64,000 nt of DNA from Clavelina lepadiformis (Eukaryota; Chordata; Ascidiacea; Aplousobranchia; Clavelinidae): NCBI RefSeq assembly GCF_947623445.1, contig NC_135248.1, forward strand, positions 4,960,977 through 5,024,976. The letters run 5' to 3'. A program made the translations under genes and the position numbers. The notes beneath the pieces are model-generated. The model was not told where the DNA came from, did no database searches, and saw nothing but the letters and a program-made list of their open reading frames with translations. Positions 1-13,079 of the stretch are shown here, piece after piece; positions within the stretch are counted from its first letter, which is position 1; the number at the start of each line of letters is the position of its first letter.

Positions 1-153
1 GATAATTAAATTAAAACAATTAAATTAAAATTAAATTAAAACAATTAAATTTGACAATTAAAACTAAAAGATTAAAACAATAATTTTTTCAGTTGCTGAT
101 AATTAATACAATCAAGTTCAATTCGATACAAATTTAAAAAGCTAAAACTTTAC

Positions 154-1413
154 TGAAATGAATCGTTGACGTTCATCCTATTTTCGATAAACGGAAAGCT
201 TGGGAAGTAATTATCGGCGTAGAGTAAAGTCGGTTGAAACAGGAGTCTCACTTCGTGATGACAATTTTCGGGGCACGAGACATCCAGGAGATGCTGAGGA
301 GTTATGGAAGGATTAGGATTATCCTCCACGATGATCATGCCCGCCATCCCGCTGTGTACCTAATAAAGTTTATATACAAGCGCTGTTTATCATGCACCGA
401 TGCAACATAAGCATGACAAGTAAAAAATTATCTTTAAAATCTGATATTTTGATTTTCCTGCTTTTTTGTTGCGGTATTTACGTGAAACAAGGTGCTTCCG
501 TGCAAATGAGGATGGTACCAATAGGTTCCAGCTGGGTGTTGTGAATCGATTTGGTATTCATAAGTGAAAGTTTCCTCTGGGTTTACGTGGATAAAAACGT
601 CATCCTGAGGTTCCTACAAGTAGTAAATATAAAAGAAGTCAAACAATATCAATAACGTAACAGAAAACAAACGAGCTCTCAGCTACTGTACATACCTCGC
701 TACTGATATGCAGTCCATGCGTATGCAAGTTTGTGGTGTTAGGGAACCTTAGCTCATTAAAACTGTTACTGCTGTCACGATATTCCAATGTATTTATCTA
801 AATTAGATTTTTCTTTTACAAAAAGAAAATAATATTTTGTCCAATCTTAAAAGCGATAAATTTTGGTTTTTATTTTTAAAGACAAAACTGGAAAAAATAA
901 TTGAATTAACCTTTTGCTTATTAGGGATTGCAGATATCTCACTTACCAAATTTACCATCACTGTGTCACCAGGCTTAAAACGCCATACTGGACCTGGGAA
1001 ACCTCCATTGTATGTTCTTCTGAACAAAGTCAACCACTCTATAACTACCGGGTTTACTGCTACAGTCAAGTCCACTTCCAAAAACCCATCAGACGACACA
1101 AGATCCGACATTGGTCCCGAAAGAGATAAGTTGAACAGATCTCCCCCTATGTGGTTCATGAAAGAAATTTTTCAATTACAAAATATATCACAAAGATAGT
1201 ATTTGGTCTACAAAACTTAAATAACATTAATTAACGCAACAGTACTTTAACAAGTGTGTACTGTACTGTGAGAAGATTCATGTTCTATTTTATATGTTTA
1301 TAATACTTACCCACAAATGGGCAAGGTTGGCTCTCAGAACACTCTTGCGATGTGACTCGAACATTGCACTGACATATTGCTAAGAGTAGGAAAATGACGA
1401 CCACGCCCCTCAT
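154..1413 (-). CDS. Laccase-like multicopper oxidase, first five exons (gene A, cut by window edge)
   Basis: Probable secreted or membrane copper oxidase that oxidises phenols or metal ions with O2. Exons read on the minus strand at 1413-1311, 1146-947, 797-696, 613-482 and 359-154 (103, 200, 102, 132 and 206 bases). Each has AG/GT borders and the phases join without a stop. Exon 1 starts MRGVVVIFLLLAICQC, a clear signal peptide, and this fixes the start. Exon 3 has copper motif L1 (HTHGLH) and exon 4 has L2 (WYHPHLHG). Exon 5 holds the conserved MAGMIIVED block. The L3 and L4 motifs would lie to the left of the window. Exon lengths are identical to those of gene B, which lies inverted 16 kb away, so A and B are products of an inverted duplication. 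What is visible looks intact. The MCO family is sure; the substrate is unknown. Confidence 0.85.
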
Positions 1414-4250
1414 AATCGTTCAAATTAGAAAATAAAGGTATGTCCTCCTTACCAACTGCACAAAAATTTGATAATGTCGTTGGTGTATCAAAAATCTGCC
1501 AACGATGACAGTGTAGCAAAACATGCAAAACACAACTTGAGCCTTATATGGAGGTGCTGTGTATTGTTGTTAATACAACATTATAACAATATAATAGTCT
1601 CGTCATAACGATGCGATTTTAGTAGATTTAGTTTTGTAAAAGAGCATAAATGCAAATCTCTCCGGGCTTGTTTGTCTCTATACAAGAATTTCTTTATTAT
1701 TATTCAATTTACAAGTCTTGTTTTATTATGCTGCCTCAAACACGCTCACAATATGCTAAAAGATTAAAAATAGTTATCTATTTGTGGACTAGCAATGCAA
1801 TCAGTTGCTATAATGATGTGCTGTGCGGTAAGAACTGGTTTAAACTAACAAGACGAAAGAATTGTTTTCAAATTGTAGTAAATTAAGTTTATTAAAACTA
1901 AGACAATATCTTGACGGCCAATGCAGAAAAATAACGCTCTTTTGTTATTTATGATAACTTAAATGAACCAATACTGGGGTTGTAGAAAAATGTAAAAAAA
2001 TGTGAAAAACTTGTTCTCGTGCGAACCCAAGCTTTCGAATTCAAAGCTTGTGCGAGCCCGAAACCGAGCACGAACACATGAACAATAAAATAAACAAAAA
2101 ACTGATTTGTGAAAGCAGAAGAGTCTTTATCGATATACTGTTGGTTACATTGAAAGCCTTTGTGAAAGGTATACGTACAATATACCGTTCTTCTTTATTG
2201 ATGTAGCAACAGAAACTATATTTCACAAAGTTATCTTTCAAAATCATACACTGTTTTGTATATTCCACTAAAATTTTGAAGTTACAACGGGCACAGTAAG
2301 ATTAGAAACTATTCCCGATAGCAAAAAAATAGAATAATTATTACGTTTTGTTTTTTTAATCGAAAACGCAAACGTTCGTGTAAAACCAAAAGTAAAGCTC
2401 GGGTTCGAGGGAACGCTGAAAAACGATGACGTTGAGTCGAGCATTAGAGCTCGGGTTCGGCACATCCTTACCAATTTCCGAGATTTATCCCCCCGCTGGT
2501 GATTGTTATGAGTTTAGTTCTCTATCGTGCTTCTGCTCATACGTAATTGTATTTTGTATTTACGTAATTGTATTTTGTGTTTATTGTGACACCAGCAAGT
2601 TACTATTTTCAAGCGCAGAGTGCAATTAAATTCGGTATATGGAGTGTTCATTTGACTTCAATTAACTTCAAGCTTGCAGCTGAACTTACTTTGTTTGCTG
2701 TTATAATAATCTTACTTATGGGTTTTTGTCGGTATAGTTTTTTAAACCTTAATTTAAGTGTTTTTTCGTTCTACACTGTAGTGATGCGCCATACTTCAAT
2801 CGCCAAACCTCTCGTGTTAAACAAAATACATAATAAGCTAAGTGGTGTTTAATACCATGCTGCTAGATGCTCAAGGTACGGAAGTAGCCTGACTCTGCTC
2901 AAATATGCCAACATGTATAAGAAGCCCAAGTGCTGTTACGTACAAGACGATGACACCATAACTTTTGGTACCTGTAGACGTCGAAGATTGTTTTGAAAAT
3001 ATTTACGTCACACAAGCTTAACAATAACACGCAACAACGATAAAGAACAGATACGTTTCATAAGTTATTATGAATCAATGTTAATTAACCAAGTTACGCA
3101 TTGTTCCTTTTAGATCGGGTTTTTTGACAGTAATGACGAAATATAAAAACAACAATTTTACCGATGATTTTTGTGTGGTGTGCGGATGCTACCACCTCCT
3201 CTATCGCAGTAAATGACGGAAACCAGTTGGATTTGCAACTGGGGAATTCTACTGGAGTCAGTCGCTTTAAGACAGTGTGTATAAACATTGTGTCCAATGC
3301 CACTATTTGCAAATGTGTGGGTTTGAAAATACTATATACAGTTACATGTAGTGTATTTTTATTGAACTTTAATGATTTCTTACTTACTCTGATTTAGTAC
3401 AGTTTGTTTAAAACAAGATGATTTAATAAGAAATTTTGACAATGATTGTGCAGATAATGTTTTGCTTATACTTGGTACTTTGATTTGCGTTTTATTTTTC
3501 ACTTTATGGTTGCAAGATACATAACCTTGTGTTTACTTTTAGGATCTTTTAATAGTTATGTTAACACAGACATTTTCGCGAAAAGATTTCACTTTTATTT
3601 AAGCTCAATCGAACGAACTATTAGTAAACGTTAAGCTTGCAAATAATTTTTGTTTTGACCAAGCTCTCGGACAAAAATGATACTTGGATTTACAACGAGT
3701 ATCATATCCTTGCTGTAAAACGTTTTATAATTATAACGGAGTGTATATTCTACATAGTTGTATAAGACAGTATCCCATAACGAAATGAAACACCGCGTAC
3801 TTTGAAAAAAGATGGTTGAAGATGATTTCCGGCAAAGTCTTATAAGCAAATTTACAAAACGAGTTGTTTCTAGTTCCAGATTTATTTCTTCATTTGCATG
3901 AAAGATTTTAATCATTTCCTATATATACATAACAAACTGTGACGACAAATACGAAACGATGCGACACTTGTACATATACTTTTACCTCGTTAAGTGAATC
4001 AGCCCATAGCCTATATTGACTATAACATAAACATGTAGTAGCTTCAATGTTTAAATCCTAACAAACTTTTCCACACTGAAAGAACAAATGCTGCCTTTAA
4101 AGCACTATTATAGTTTATCCTTTATTGTATTTGAACTCAAAATCTGATCGTATATATGTGGCGTTGACTCAGGATTAAACACATCATGAAATTCTATACA
4201 CAAATGTAACTTATTAAAATTTTAATTAATTCTTTCTGGTATGGTGGCTT
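1414..4250. repeat. Upstream flank of gene A, left arm of an inverted duplication
   Basis: This stretch is repeated in inverted orientation at 15712-17563 in front of gene B. Matching landmarks include the R2-like block at 3740-3930 (against 16030-16215) and the CG-rich hairpin-like tract at 2010-2080 (against 16785-16850). The left copy holds about 1.1 kb (roughly 2096-3200) that the right copy lacks, so one arm gained or lost a block. No convincing gene is seen here; the short open frames have no recognisable domain. Confidence 0.65.
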
Positions 4251-4333
4251 TAAAATGATGTTAAAGGTCTTGCAAAAGCCGTCTTTATGATCTTCTCCAA
4301 TTCCAATGCGTATAAGATGGAAGCGTCCCGACT

Positions 4334-4621
4334 TTAAACATCCATAATGAAATACCGAACGAAGGACGAAACCAACATAGACTTCTTCGCTTTTTCATCA
4401 GCCTTGAGAGCTTCAACATGTGCGCTGAATGCTGTCACGAATACGTCAAAATTTCCCCCGGTCAAATATCGAAGTAGATTCAGGACTGTATACTGAAAGC
4501 CATAATATTGCGATCTCGATCCTGGCGCGCTCGCCAATTTGGTAACGGATAAGTCTGTAGTACACTGCCAGGTTCTTACTGAGGTAACTGCTGCCGCAAC
4601 AACCGGGCTGTCTTCAATCAC
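4334..4621 (-). CDS. Unidentified open frame of 95 residues
   Basis: I do not recognise this protein. The frame is open for 95 codons in single-copy, less AT-rich DNA than its surroundings, and its composition looks protein-like (LLRYLTGGNFDVFVTAFSAH, then a charged helix HVEALKADEKAKKS). It ends MDV-stop. It may be a last exon or a fragment of a mobile-element gene. It is not repeated elsewhere in the window, unlike the DNA on both sides. No splice partner was found, so coding status is uncertain. Confidence 0.3.
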   Translation of the reverse strand: MIEDSPVVAAAVTSVRTWQCTTDLSVTKLASAPGSRSQYYGFQYTVLNLLRYLTGGNFDVFVTAFSAHVEALKADEKAKKSMLVSSFVRYFIMDV

Positions 4622-5017
4622 TACTGCAAGAACTCACTAGGTCAATCCCACCATTTAACAAAACGGGAACAAGGAATGGAACGTTAACTACTGGCTATCC
4701 ACTAAAATACTTGTTCAGGAGATACAACTGACAAAACGTCAGTACCCCAGCCGGTCACATCTGGCAATCCATCATATCAACGTCGGTAACCCTTCCCATT
4801 CTAGCATGTAGCACGGGGATCTAATCAACCGAGGGGTCAACGAAATCAGAGTGACGGCCTTAGGCCCAAGCAAGTAACACTTGCGTGCGAACAAAGGCAT
4901 AGAAACACAAGGAAAATCAACTCACAACTGTGAAAAACATATAGGCGAGAAATAAAATAATACGAAGGAAGCAAAACGGTATAGGGTCTAACCTTATTTT
5001 CAAAACAATGAAAAGCG
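4622..5017. other. Spacer without a recognised gene
   Basis: Unique sequence between the unidentified open frame and repeat R1. The last 60 bases (from about 4975) resemble the leader of the R1 copy near 61050 (gtatagggtctaacc), so R1 may begin slightly earlier here. No gene is seen. Confidence 0.4.
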
Positions 5018-6190
5018 CAGTAAACTGATACTGTGAAACTCACAATTACATAAGTAACTAGTCAGACAGTAAACGCAAATTGAAATAAGAAAAATATATC
5101 GTTACAGTGGTCATGAAAAGTTTTTAACATTACTGAAAGTACTGTAAATAAAATTAACCACAGCCATTACACTTTGCGAACAAGTTTGCATCGTCGATGC
5201 TCATATCATTATGTAACAGCATATATGCCTTGTTGACAACAGTGAGAAATTAATACCATTACAACAACAATAACGCATTAGATCGGTCAATTTCAAGACT
5301 TGCAGCAATACGAAGCAAATGCAAAAGGCACAGCAAAAAGGTGAATATTATTGCCAAATCGTTGCGAGTTTGCGCTTCAATGGATATGGTTGGTTGCATT
5401 GGCTTTTCAACTTCCCGCGCAGTCAGTTAAAATGTTTGCTCGTCCGATTACGACGATTTTGTAACGGTGAAGTGCTTTAGAATAATGTTAACGTAAATAT
5501 AGATTTACTGCTTTGTGCATACAAACAAAGGCTTCGGAAAACATTGCCAAGCATTCCAAAGCTATACTTATCGTAATAAGCATTTAAGAAAAAATAAAAT
5601 TGGAATGAAGATTTTGCCTCTTATATCTTGCTGATCTTTCCAAACTTTCTCTAGGACTGGTGTTTATTCTGCGATAAATCTCGAACGTATTTCAAGACCC
5701 GCCCAACCAATTCAATATTGGGCCAAGTAAAATTTCCCGCCAAACTTTTACACACAATTCTATTTTTATCACTTTTTTTTATCTGTAAGTGATTTCAAAC
5801 TGCTTTAAAATCTGTAGACCTATAAGTGCCGTGGTCTTACGCATCGTTTGTACTTTGAAGTATAAAGGTTATACTACTTCTACTACTACTACTATACTTG
5901 AGTCTTTGCAGAAAATTCTAATAATCCTAGTTGTTCAAACGTTTAATCCAAAAATGTTTCAATACACCAAACACACAGAAGTAAAGATTTCAAATCAGTC
6001 ACTGCTCCATAGAGCTGTATAGGAATCACGTGCCAATTAACTGACAAAGGCAACCGAGTGGGTGAAAAACATTAAAACACAAACTAATCAAACCCGTCGT
6101 AAAGAATATAGGCCTAAAGTCTAAAGAGGCCGAACAATGCGAGGTTCTATAAAGGAAAATAGACTACTACATAATTAGATAATTAGGTTT
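5018..6190 (+). repeat. Dispersed repeat R1, copy 1 (full length)
   Basis: A repeat of about 1.1-1.2 kb found at least seven times in this window: direct at 5018-6190, 46615-47800, 61075-62155 and (short) 62775-62940; inverted at 13080-13550, 54715-55205 and 63197-64000. It contains a variable TAC microsatellite (5878-5893 here) after the landmark tactttgaagtataaaggtt. No open frame of note and no clear terminal inverted repeats were found. It lies downstream of gene C just as the second copy lies downstream of gene D. The class is unknown; it may be a non-autonomous transposon or a low-copy duplicated block. Confidence 0.7.
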
Positions 6191-7431
6191 CATAAGCGGG
6201 ATTGGTTGGAGTACGGCTAATATTCTATACCTTCCACCGCCAAATTAACAAAACAAAATAGTTTAATAAAGCAATAGCCAATAGCCATTTAATAAAGCAA
6301 TAGCCAACAAAATTATAGTTTATATTGCAGAATTTTATGGATTTTTTGACAATCCAAAAGTACCGTACACCACAAACACAAAAACACATCTTCTGCAACA
6401 CTGAAACATACTGTATATATAGACTGCAGCATATTTATACGTATATATTCAGGAACATGCTTATAATGTCGTATTGGTTTTGGAATTGACTTTCAGCTTT
6501 TATTGAAATTTGTGTCGCTACACATCAACGTTTCTTTACTTTGGTGTGGCGTAAAACCATATAATATTTTGACGGCTAACAGGATCAATATTTGTATGTT
6601 GACGGCGGCTGCTTTAGCGAAATCTTAGGATTTTAATGTTAATATTTGCACTTTAACTATATATGCGACGATGACTTCATATGTACTTTAAATTGTAGAT
6701 CTAATTCCACTTACAAATGATTTATAATAAAATAAACTTTTATTTGGAAGTAGCAAGTCGGCGTTCCATATTAAACACACAGTGGAATTATTCAAACTAC
6801 AGTTTAAAAAAGATATATTGCAGTATTGCGATTGGACTTATAGAAACGGGTTATGTAGTTTCCTGAATTAATTATTATATGCATCCCGAGCTGATAAATC
6901 GGATTCTAAATATTGTTAATGTGGTTTGGTAAATATTTTATTTTTAAAGAGTTGGACCATTAAACAACTCTTGTAAAGTTGTGTTGTACATTTCCATGCA
7001 GTTCTTCGATGTTGGGTGGATAAACAAAAGAAAGTTTTCTACCAACACAGACAAGACAGTGATCAGTGAAAGTGCACAAAATCAATCATATTGCTTTTCT
7101 TCTTTTCTTTTACTTATACAGGTCTTTAATAAAGAAACTTTGCAAAATATCTATCTTTTTTGTTGCTCTGCTTCTTCATTTCATGTCGTTGACAATTCCT
7201 CTGACAACACCACCTTACTTTTTAATTGGTTGATCAAACGTGTTTTACTTTGAAATAAGTGAACAGTTTGGCAAAACCAAAATAAGCCTCGAATTTTTAA
7301 TCGCAATTAAAACATTTGAAATCGCAAATAAGCGGCCAAAGCAAAATTAACAGATTAGTTATTGGTATAAACGTTTACTCTAGTTTGGTATTTCAAAGTT
7401 ATTTTTAGGCTTTTTCTTCGGGTTTTGCACT
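6191..7431. other. 3' flank of gene C, no separate gene
   Basis: This block is conserved at 47800-49031 behind gene D as part of the same segmental duplication. A 90-codon open frame on the plus strand (6981-7253) also exists in the duplicate, but it lies opposite the 3' region of the MCO genes, has no recognisable domain and is best explained by shared ancestry of the DNA. Confidence 0.5.
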
Positions 7432-10400
7432 TTACGTCATCCAGCGTTGCCTTTGACCTTGCCAAGTTTCATCCGGACTTTTCTCCGTCTTCAGTTTTTG
7501 GATAAGGTAACCAAAATCGTCATCGTCACTAGTCACCTGAAAAACATGCTTTTGTGTAGTTGTATTTACTTTAATAAGGGAACGCATTTAACCTTTAACA
7601 TGAACGCCATGCAAATTATAACAATTTAAATACTTTGTTATTGGTATATAAGTATCTTGTAATGGTTTACCTTATTAAAAGGATAAGGATCGTTCTTTTT
7701 ACATTGGCCGGGATATGCAGTTCCAGATGCGGTCTCGGCTTCGGTATCTTCACCTAAAATTATAACTTTTAAGTAGACCATGGTTCACAATTTTCCGGTA
7801 AATGTTATTTCTGTATATATCGGATGGATATTACAACAAAAATGTTGTTATTTTATTGTTGGACTAAGTTCCGTTCACTTTAAAGTCAATAATCGAATGG
7901 ATTTATTTCAACTTAACTCGTTTATTTATAGGCCTGTACCTTGAGAAAACATTATAACCAATAAACTTAAGTAAACTAGCTCTAAGTGAAAGTGACATAT
8001 ATTTCCATAATTGCATAATCTCAGAAATTCGTTCATAAGATTTGGTGTGTGAGGGTTGACCGAGAAAGCGTTGTTAAAGCCGATGATTATTCCACTATGG
8101 TTAAGCACTAGTTGGTTATTGATCAACAACTAAGTTTACAAATAAACTGATCATTTATAAAACTTTTACTGTACAATACCTTCCGGCACTATCTGTGCCA
8201 CCATCATCATGCCTTCATCCTCGTGATTGAGAAGATGACAGTGAATGACAACAACGCCGACGTACTTGTGCGCCATAAAACGAATCTAATTAAAAAAAGA
8301 AACGATTAGATACAGAAATTACACAAAATTAGACAAAAATAAATTCTTTTGTTGACCTATTACGGAAAACTCACCGTAATATTACTCATGGGTGGGATAA
8401 GCAAAACATCATGAAAAGTACCCGCGTCGCTGTAACCTAATGTACCTTTTCCTCCAGCTTTCCAGCGTTGATCATGCCCGAGGTATTTCAAGGGATCATC
8501 TGACCTTTTAATTCCGTCTGTGCCTATAGAATACAAAATGCATTACAAAACATGTAAAATCTTTAAATATGATCATAAACTATACAGAAAGCTTCATTAA
8601 AGTTTCGAATCGACAGTAATGAGAAAGGTTAAGCATTTTGGCTCTATTTAACATAAAGATTAAGAAAAAAGTTTATTTCTAAAATTTCGAATTTGATCTC
8701 ATTGATACTGTCTGCGTCTCAATTCCAAAGCTACGCCATTTAGCATTAAATTACCTGTATACAATTCGTGTTGATGGAAGCACACTGAACCATCTTGGGC
8801 GTAAAGCGCCATTGGATTCGGGCTGCTTGCTGATGTTTCTGTATATGGACCCGTATAAGGATTGTAGCTTATCACCTATTGTAGATGAAAATAAAGCTAG
8901 TTACCTTCACTGTGTATTGCCGTATAGACGTTCATTGTTTTACTAGTTTTGTTAAAACTGCATAACGCAAGCCGTTTCCGGATTGATTAAAACAATGCGT
9001 TACAAAATTACCTGGAAATGATTGACGTGAATATGAATTGGGTGACTTGTCACATGATCGGTATTGACAATATACCATTCCTGTACAGTGCCAAGATGAG
9101 CTTTAAATCTAGTTCAAAAATCCAAAGTACTGCTTAAAGTTTTTTACAGACAAAACGCATTAAGTCTTTCAAATACACAAAATGTGATGTTTTCATTACT
9201 TTTCAAATGTGCAGAATTGTACAGTAGCCTACCTATAGTAAGTCGGAGATTTGAAGATTTCTCTGTTCAGTCTCGTCCATGGATTGAGTTCAATCACAAA
9301 TCTTCCCGTGACCTGTATAAATACTAAGATCTATAAAATCATAAAAATACAAAAAAACAGTAACAAAGCATATGCCTAAGTTTTAAATCTAATTTCTTCT
9401 CAGAAATACCTTTGAAAAGTTAAAGCAAACAAAGTTCTTTTACCTCTTCTTGGGATAGTTGTCGAAAGTCGCCAATAAAATGCTGCCTTTCTGGTAACTT
9501 TGTGCGTATAAAAGTCTTCTTTGCAGTTCCTGTAACGACAAGTTTCAAAAGCGTTCCGTTCCAACGTTGAACAGGTCCCATAGACATGTTGTCTTCGGAC
9601 AATGCAACAGATTGTAGCTGTAACAATTGTTAGTGTTATCATGTTGTCATTAATTTTGTCTAGGCTAACCAGCTAACTTGTAAAAAAGTCCTATAAAAGT
9701 GATTAGTAACTGGATTACTATAAGCTTGCATCTAAAATCAACAGGCTCACTCCTTCAGTTTAAAAATAATTTGCAAAGCTTATGTGGCACGGACAAACCT
9801 GATGAAATGGTCAGTTTATTGCCAAAGCTGTCAAAGGGCTCGATACAAACGGTCCAAGCCAACTTAGGATCTTTAGCGATCTAAGTAAACCAGTACAATG
9901 CACATGAAGGATGCAATCCAAATACCTTGTATGTTCCAGGAGTGTTGCACACGACCAGCCAATCAGCACGAGCAGATGGAACGAGCAGTGTTCTTTTGTG
10001 TTTCTGAAACCTTGCTTTGTCAAGGTATACGCCGTCTTGAGCAATTTCCCTGACTTGGCATCCTTTTGCTTTAGCACCGGAAGTGTCCGTAATTGTTAGC
10101 TCGAGTGACGCACTTCCGCCGGCATTGACCAGCCTTGAAGAAAGTAATAAATATTTTGGGTCCGTTTATTGAGATATTGTTTTGATTATCTGGGTAAAAT
10201 GTCACGGTAAAATGTCTAAGTAGTATATTCATTATGCTGGACAATATAAGACGAAACATGCAGTACCTGAATCGTTTTATTTGACCACTCTCAAGAGTGT
10301 AAGTAGGCCACAGTTTTCCATTGGTCGTAAAGTATTCGATGCCGGCGTTTTTGTCAGATAGCCAGTCCTCTAATGTTCTGCTTTCGCCAAATAAACGAAA

Positions 10401-12807
10401 TTGTCGATGCCTGCACAAGTAATTTCAGTATAACTAAACGAAATGCAGTATTTCGAACTTAAAGGGTTGTATGGTGACAGAAAAGAAGTTGAGTCAAGGT
10501 ACCTGAATCCATCGTAGTCTTCCATCTCTTCTTGTTGATGTACAAAACCGCGGAAACCGTTGTTTACGAACATCATTGTTGGTTGAAACACAAGTCTTAC
10601 TTCGTGATGACAATTGTTTGGGCACGAGACATCCAGGAGATGCTGAGGAGTTATGGAGGGGTCAGGATCATCTTCCACGATGATCATGCCCGCCATCCCG
10701 CTATGTACCTATTACAAAAAATTATTCCCGAAATTTAGTTGGTTATATCATGTTCAGTGTTATAGTTTCCTAATCATTTCCGCCAAAGAAAATTATAACT
10801 TTTTGTTTGTTTGTCTGTTAACAACATCGCTCGAGTATGTTGTTATAGGTGTAGTCGCCGTGCTAGTTGTTACCAGCGATTATTACGCTGATTATGTTTG
10901 AGCATGTTTTAAGCCCACACACCTTGTACTGTTCATTGGCGCGTGCTAGTAGCAACTGGCTTTGAATTTTCGTCCCCACCGTACTTTTAACGAAAAATAA
11001 AATGATTGAATGATTTAGTATCGCTTTTACCTGCTATCGTATTTTAATCAAGTTTTCAAGGTGTATTGTCTATTCTATATGATGCAAGTAAAAAATGATT
11101 AAATTTTGGGAAATAAGCCTAAATTAAAAAAACCGCTACTGGAACTAATCTCAGGTCATGCTTACCCTTGCTGTGAGAGAAAAAACATACGTGTCGCGTG
11201 TATAGTAGATTGTTGTGCAACATGTGATTAGTAAACTCAATACAAATTTGGTCGGCTACAAATATTAAAAGTTTTTAAGATATATAAAAACGTCAACTTT
11301 CTACCTGTCCATCATTCGGTTTTGTTGGTGTTAGCGTAACATACCGCATTGCTGCGATTATGAACCAGCACGCTTCTTAATAGGTCATACGAAAGAGTCA
11401 TCTCAAACGATCCTAGGCCGCTTTTGAATGCAAATTGCAGCAGCCAGCAAGTAACTATTGAACGTTAATATTTAAAAGCGACTCTATCTTTATATCATCA
11501 AATTTACTCTAAATACCTCATCATGAGAGAATGGGAGGTATGTTTGCAAAACACTGTGGTTAATTTACATTCGAAACTTTATTCCAATTACCTGTTAAAC
11601 GTTGACATAATGAAGGAAAGTATAAACGAATTGCCGTGAAAAACATGCTGTATTATGACAAATACAACATAAAAGCATTTTATTTCTTTGGCGGAGGCAC
11701 ACACTTTCTGAGTGCTTTTCAAATTATGTTTTACATTTTAGCGATAATAACAAATTAAAAGAACCTGAAACAAAGTGCTGCCGTGTAGGTGAGGATGATA
11801 CCAGTAGGTCCCGGCCGGGTGATCCTCGTCTATTTGGTAGTAGTAGTTGTAGCTCTTTCCAGGTCCCACATGAACGAAGACATTATCTTGAGGTTCCTGT
11901 GGCAAGCATCAAATGCATTACAACGTATACTCCTGTATGTACAACTTAATATACGTTTCAAATAACGTACCCAAAGTATGCGAGCCTAAAAATAAATTAT
12001 ATACACACAAACTGTATTCATAGGTTTGTTTAAGTTGTGATAATGTCACCCCATCAGGGCATCCCTCAAATTTACCTCTCCGCTGATGTGAAGACCGTGG
12101 GTGTGAAGGTTAGTGCTGTTAGGAAACCTAAACCCGTTAAAGGGAAGCACTTTCTGTGTGAGTTCCAAGTTATTAACCTACAAATGATAGAGAATAAAAG
12201 TTTTCTTAAACAAGCACAAGCAACAAAATATAGGCTACGTTAAACAGTAAAACTTTTACCGTTAGAAATTTGGGTCCTTTTTATGTCACTAGCCTGTGGT
12301 TTACTGCATGTTTGCATTCAGCTGCCAGGTGATGCTATAAGAAGTCAAGACTTACATATCACCATTGACTCACCAATTTTAAATTTACGCGGTCACCTTT
12401 CCTTATTTTCCAAGTGGGTGCCGGTATTTCTCCATTATACGTTCTTCGTACCATTGTTAGCCATTCCACTTTAAAGTCTTTCATTTGTACTTGCAATTCC
12501 AGATTCAGAGCTCCATTGACGGCGTCATATTCTCTTGGTTCCGAAAAGACTTCTCCGCCTGAGAAATTATTCACGTCAAAGTTATTACAAATTAACAAGC
12601 GTGAAATTGAAGATATTGTTATCCGAGCTAAATTGGTTTTAATGAGGTTCCGTTTTCAAACTAAAACTTCCCAGAATGAATTAGAGCAAAATATTGCAAA
12701 AAAATCTACCACTCACCAATAAACTTGCACGGTTTATTATGTGAACACTCATTTGAGGACACACATGCAACGACAAAACAAATACTTGCAATAGCAATGA
12801 TTTTCAT
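7432..12807 (-). CDS. Laccase-like multicopper oxidase, complete 16-exon gene (gene C)
   Basis: Three-cupredoxin-type copper oxidase of about 690 residues, probably secreted. Exons (minus): 12807-12717, 12558-12374, 12177-12076, 11896-11765, 10708-10503, 10410-10267, 10133-9926, 9880-about 9791, 9617-9444, 9312-9233, 9108-9012, 8875-8755, 8523-8375, 8285-8180, 7753-7671, 7536-7432. The start has signal peptide MKIIAIASICFVVACVS. Copper motifs are L1 HTHGLH (exon 3), L2 WYHPHLHG (exon 4), L3 HPIHIHVNHF (exon 11) and L4 HCHLLNHEDEGMM (exon 14), so the type 1 and trinuclear ligands are present. It ends RQRWMT-stop with no membrane segment, unlike gene B. The intron 8 junction is unclear: the usual donor at 9799 gives a phase clash, while a weaker donor after 9791 keeps the frame with exon 9. 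No stop was seen. This is the reference copy for the cluster. Confidence 0.88.
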
Positions 12808-13079
12808 CACTGTTTTGTAATAACCGTTCTATACTACTTTGAACTAAAATTGCAAAAGCAAGTAATGCCTTAAAGGAAGATGGGCAAAAGTACGCAACAT
12901 TTTTAACTTTTTTCAACGCTCAGCTGTTTCAAATTTTGCTCACACCAGCATCAGCTCACTATTTAAATGTAAGCGTTTAACCAGTTTATGAAAGAAATTT
13001 GCCTAAAATCGTGTTTTCCATCAGTGCGCGAGAAGGACGCATCTCCACTATCCTGGCAAGCAGTAATATAGCAGTACAG

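Noticed and set aside
2010-2080. CG-rich near-palindrome (cgaacccaagctttcgaattc) as a possible terminator or transposon end
   Set aside because: No target duplication and no matching second end; it also occurs at 16785-16850 only because of the inverted duplication.
6981-7253. Plus-strand 90-codon frame, also present at 48579-48860
   Set aside because: Conserved only because the 3' flanks of genes C and D are duplicates; no domain, antisense to the gene flank.
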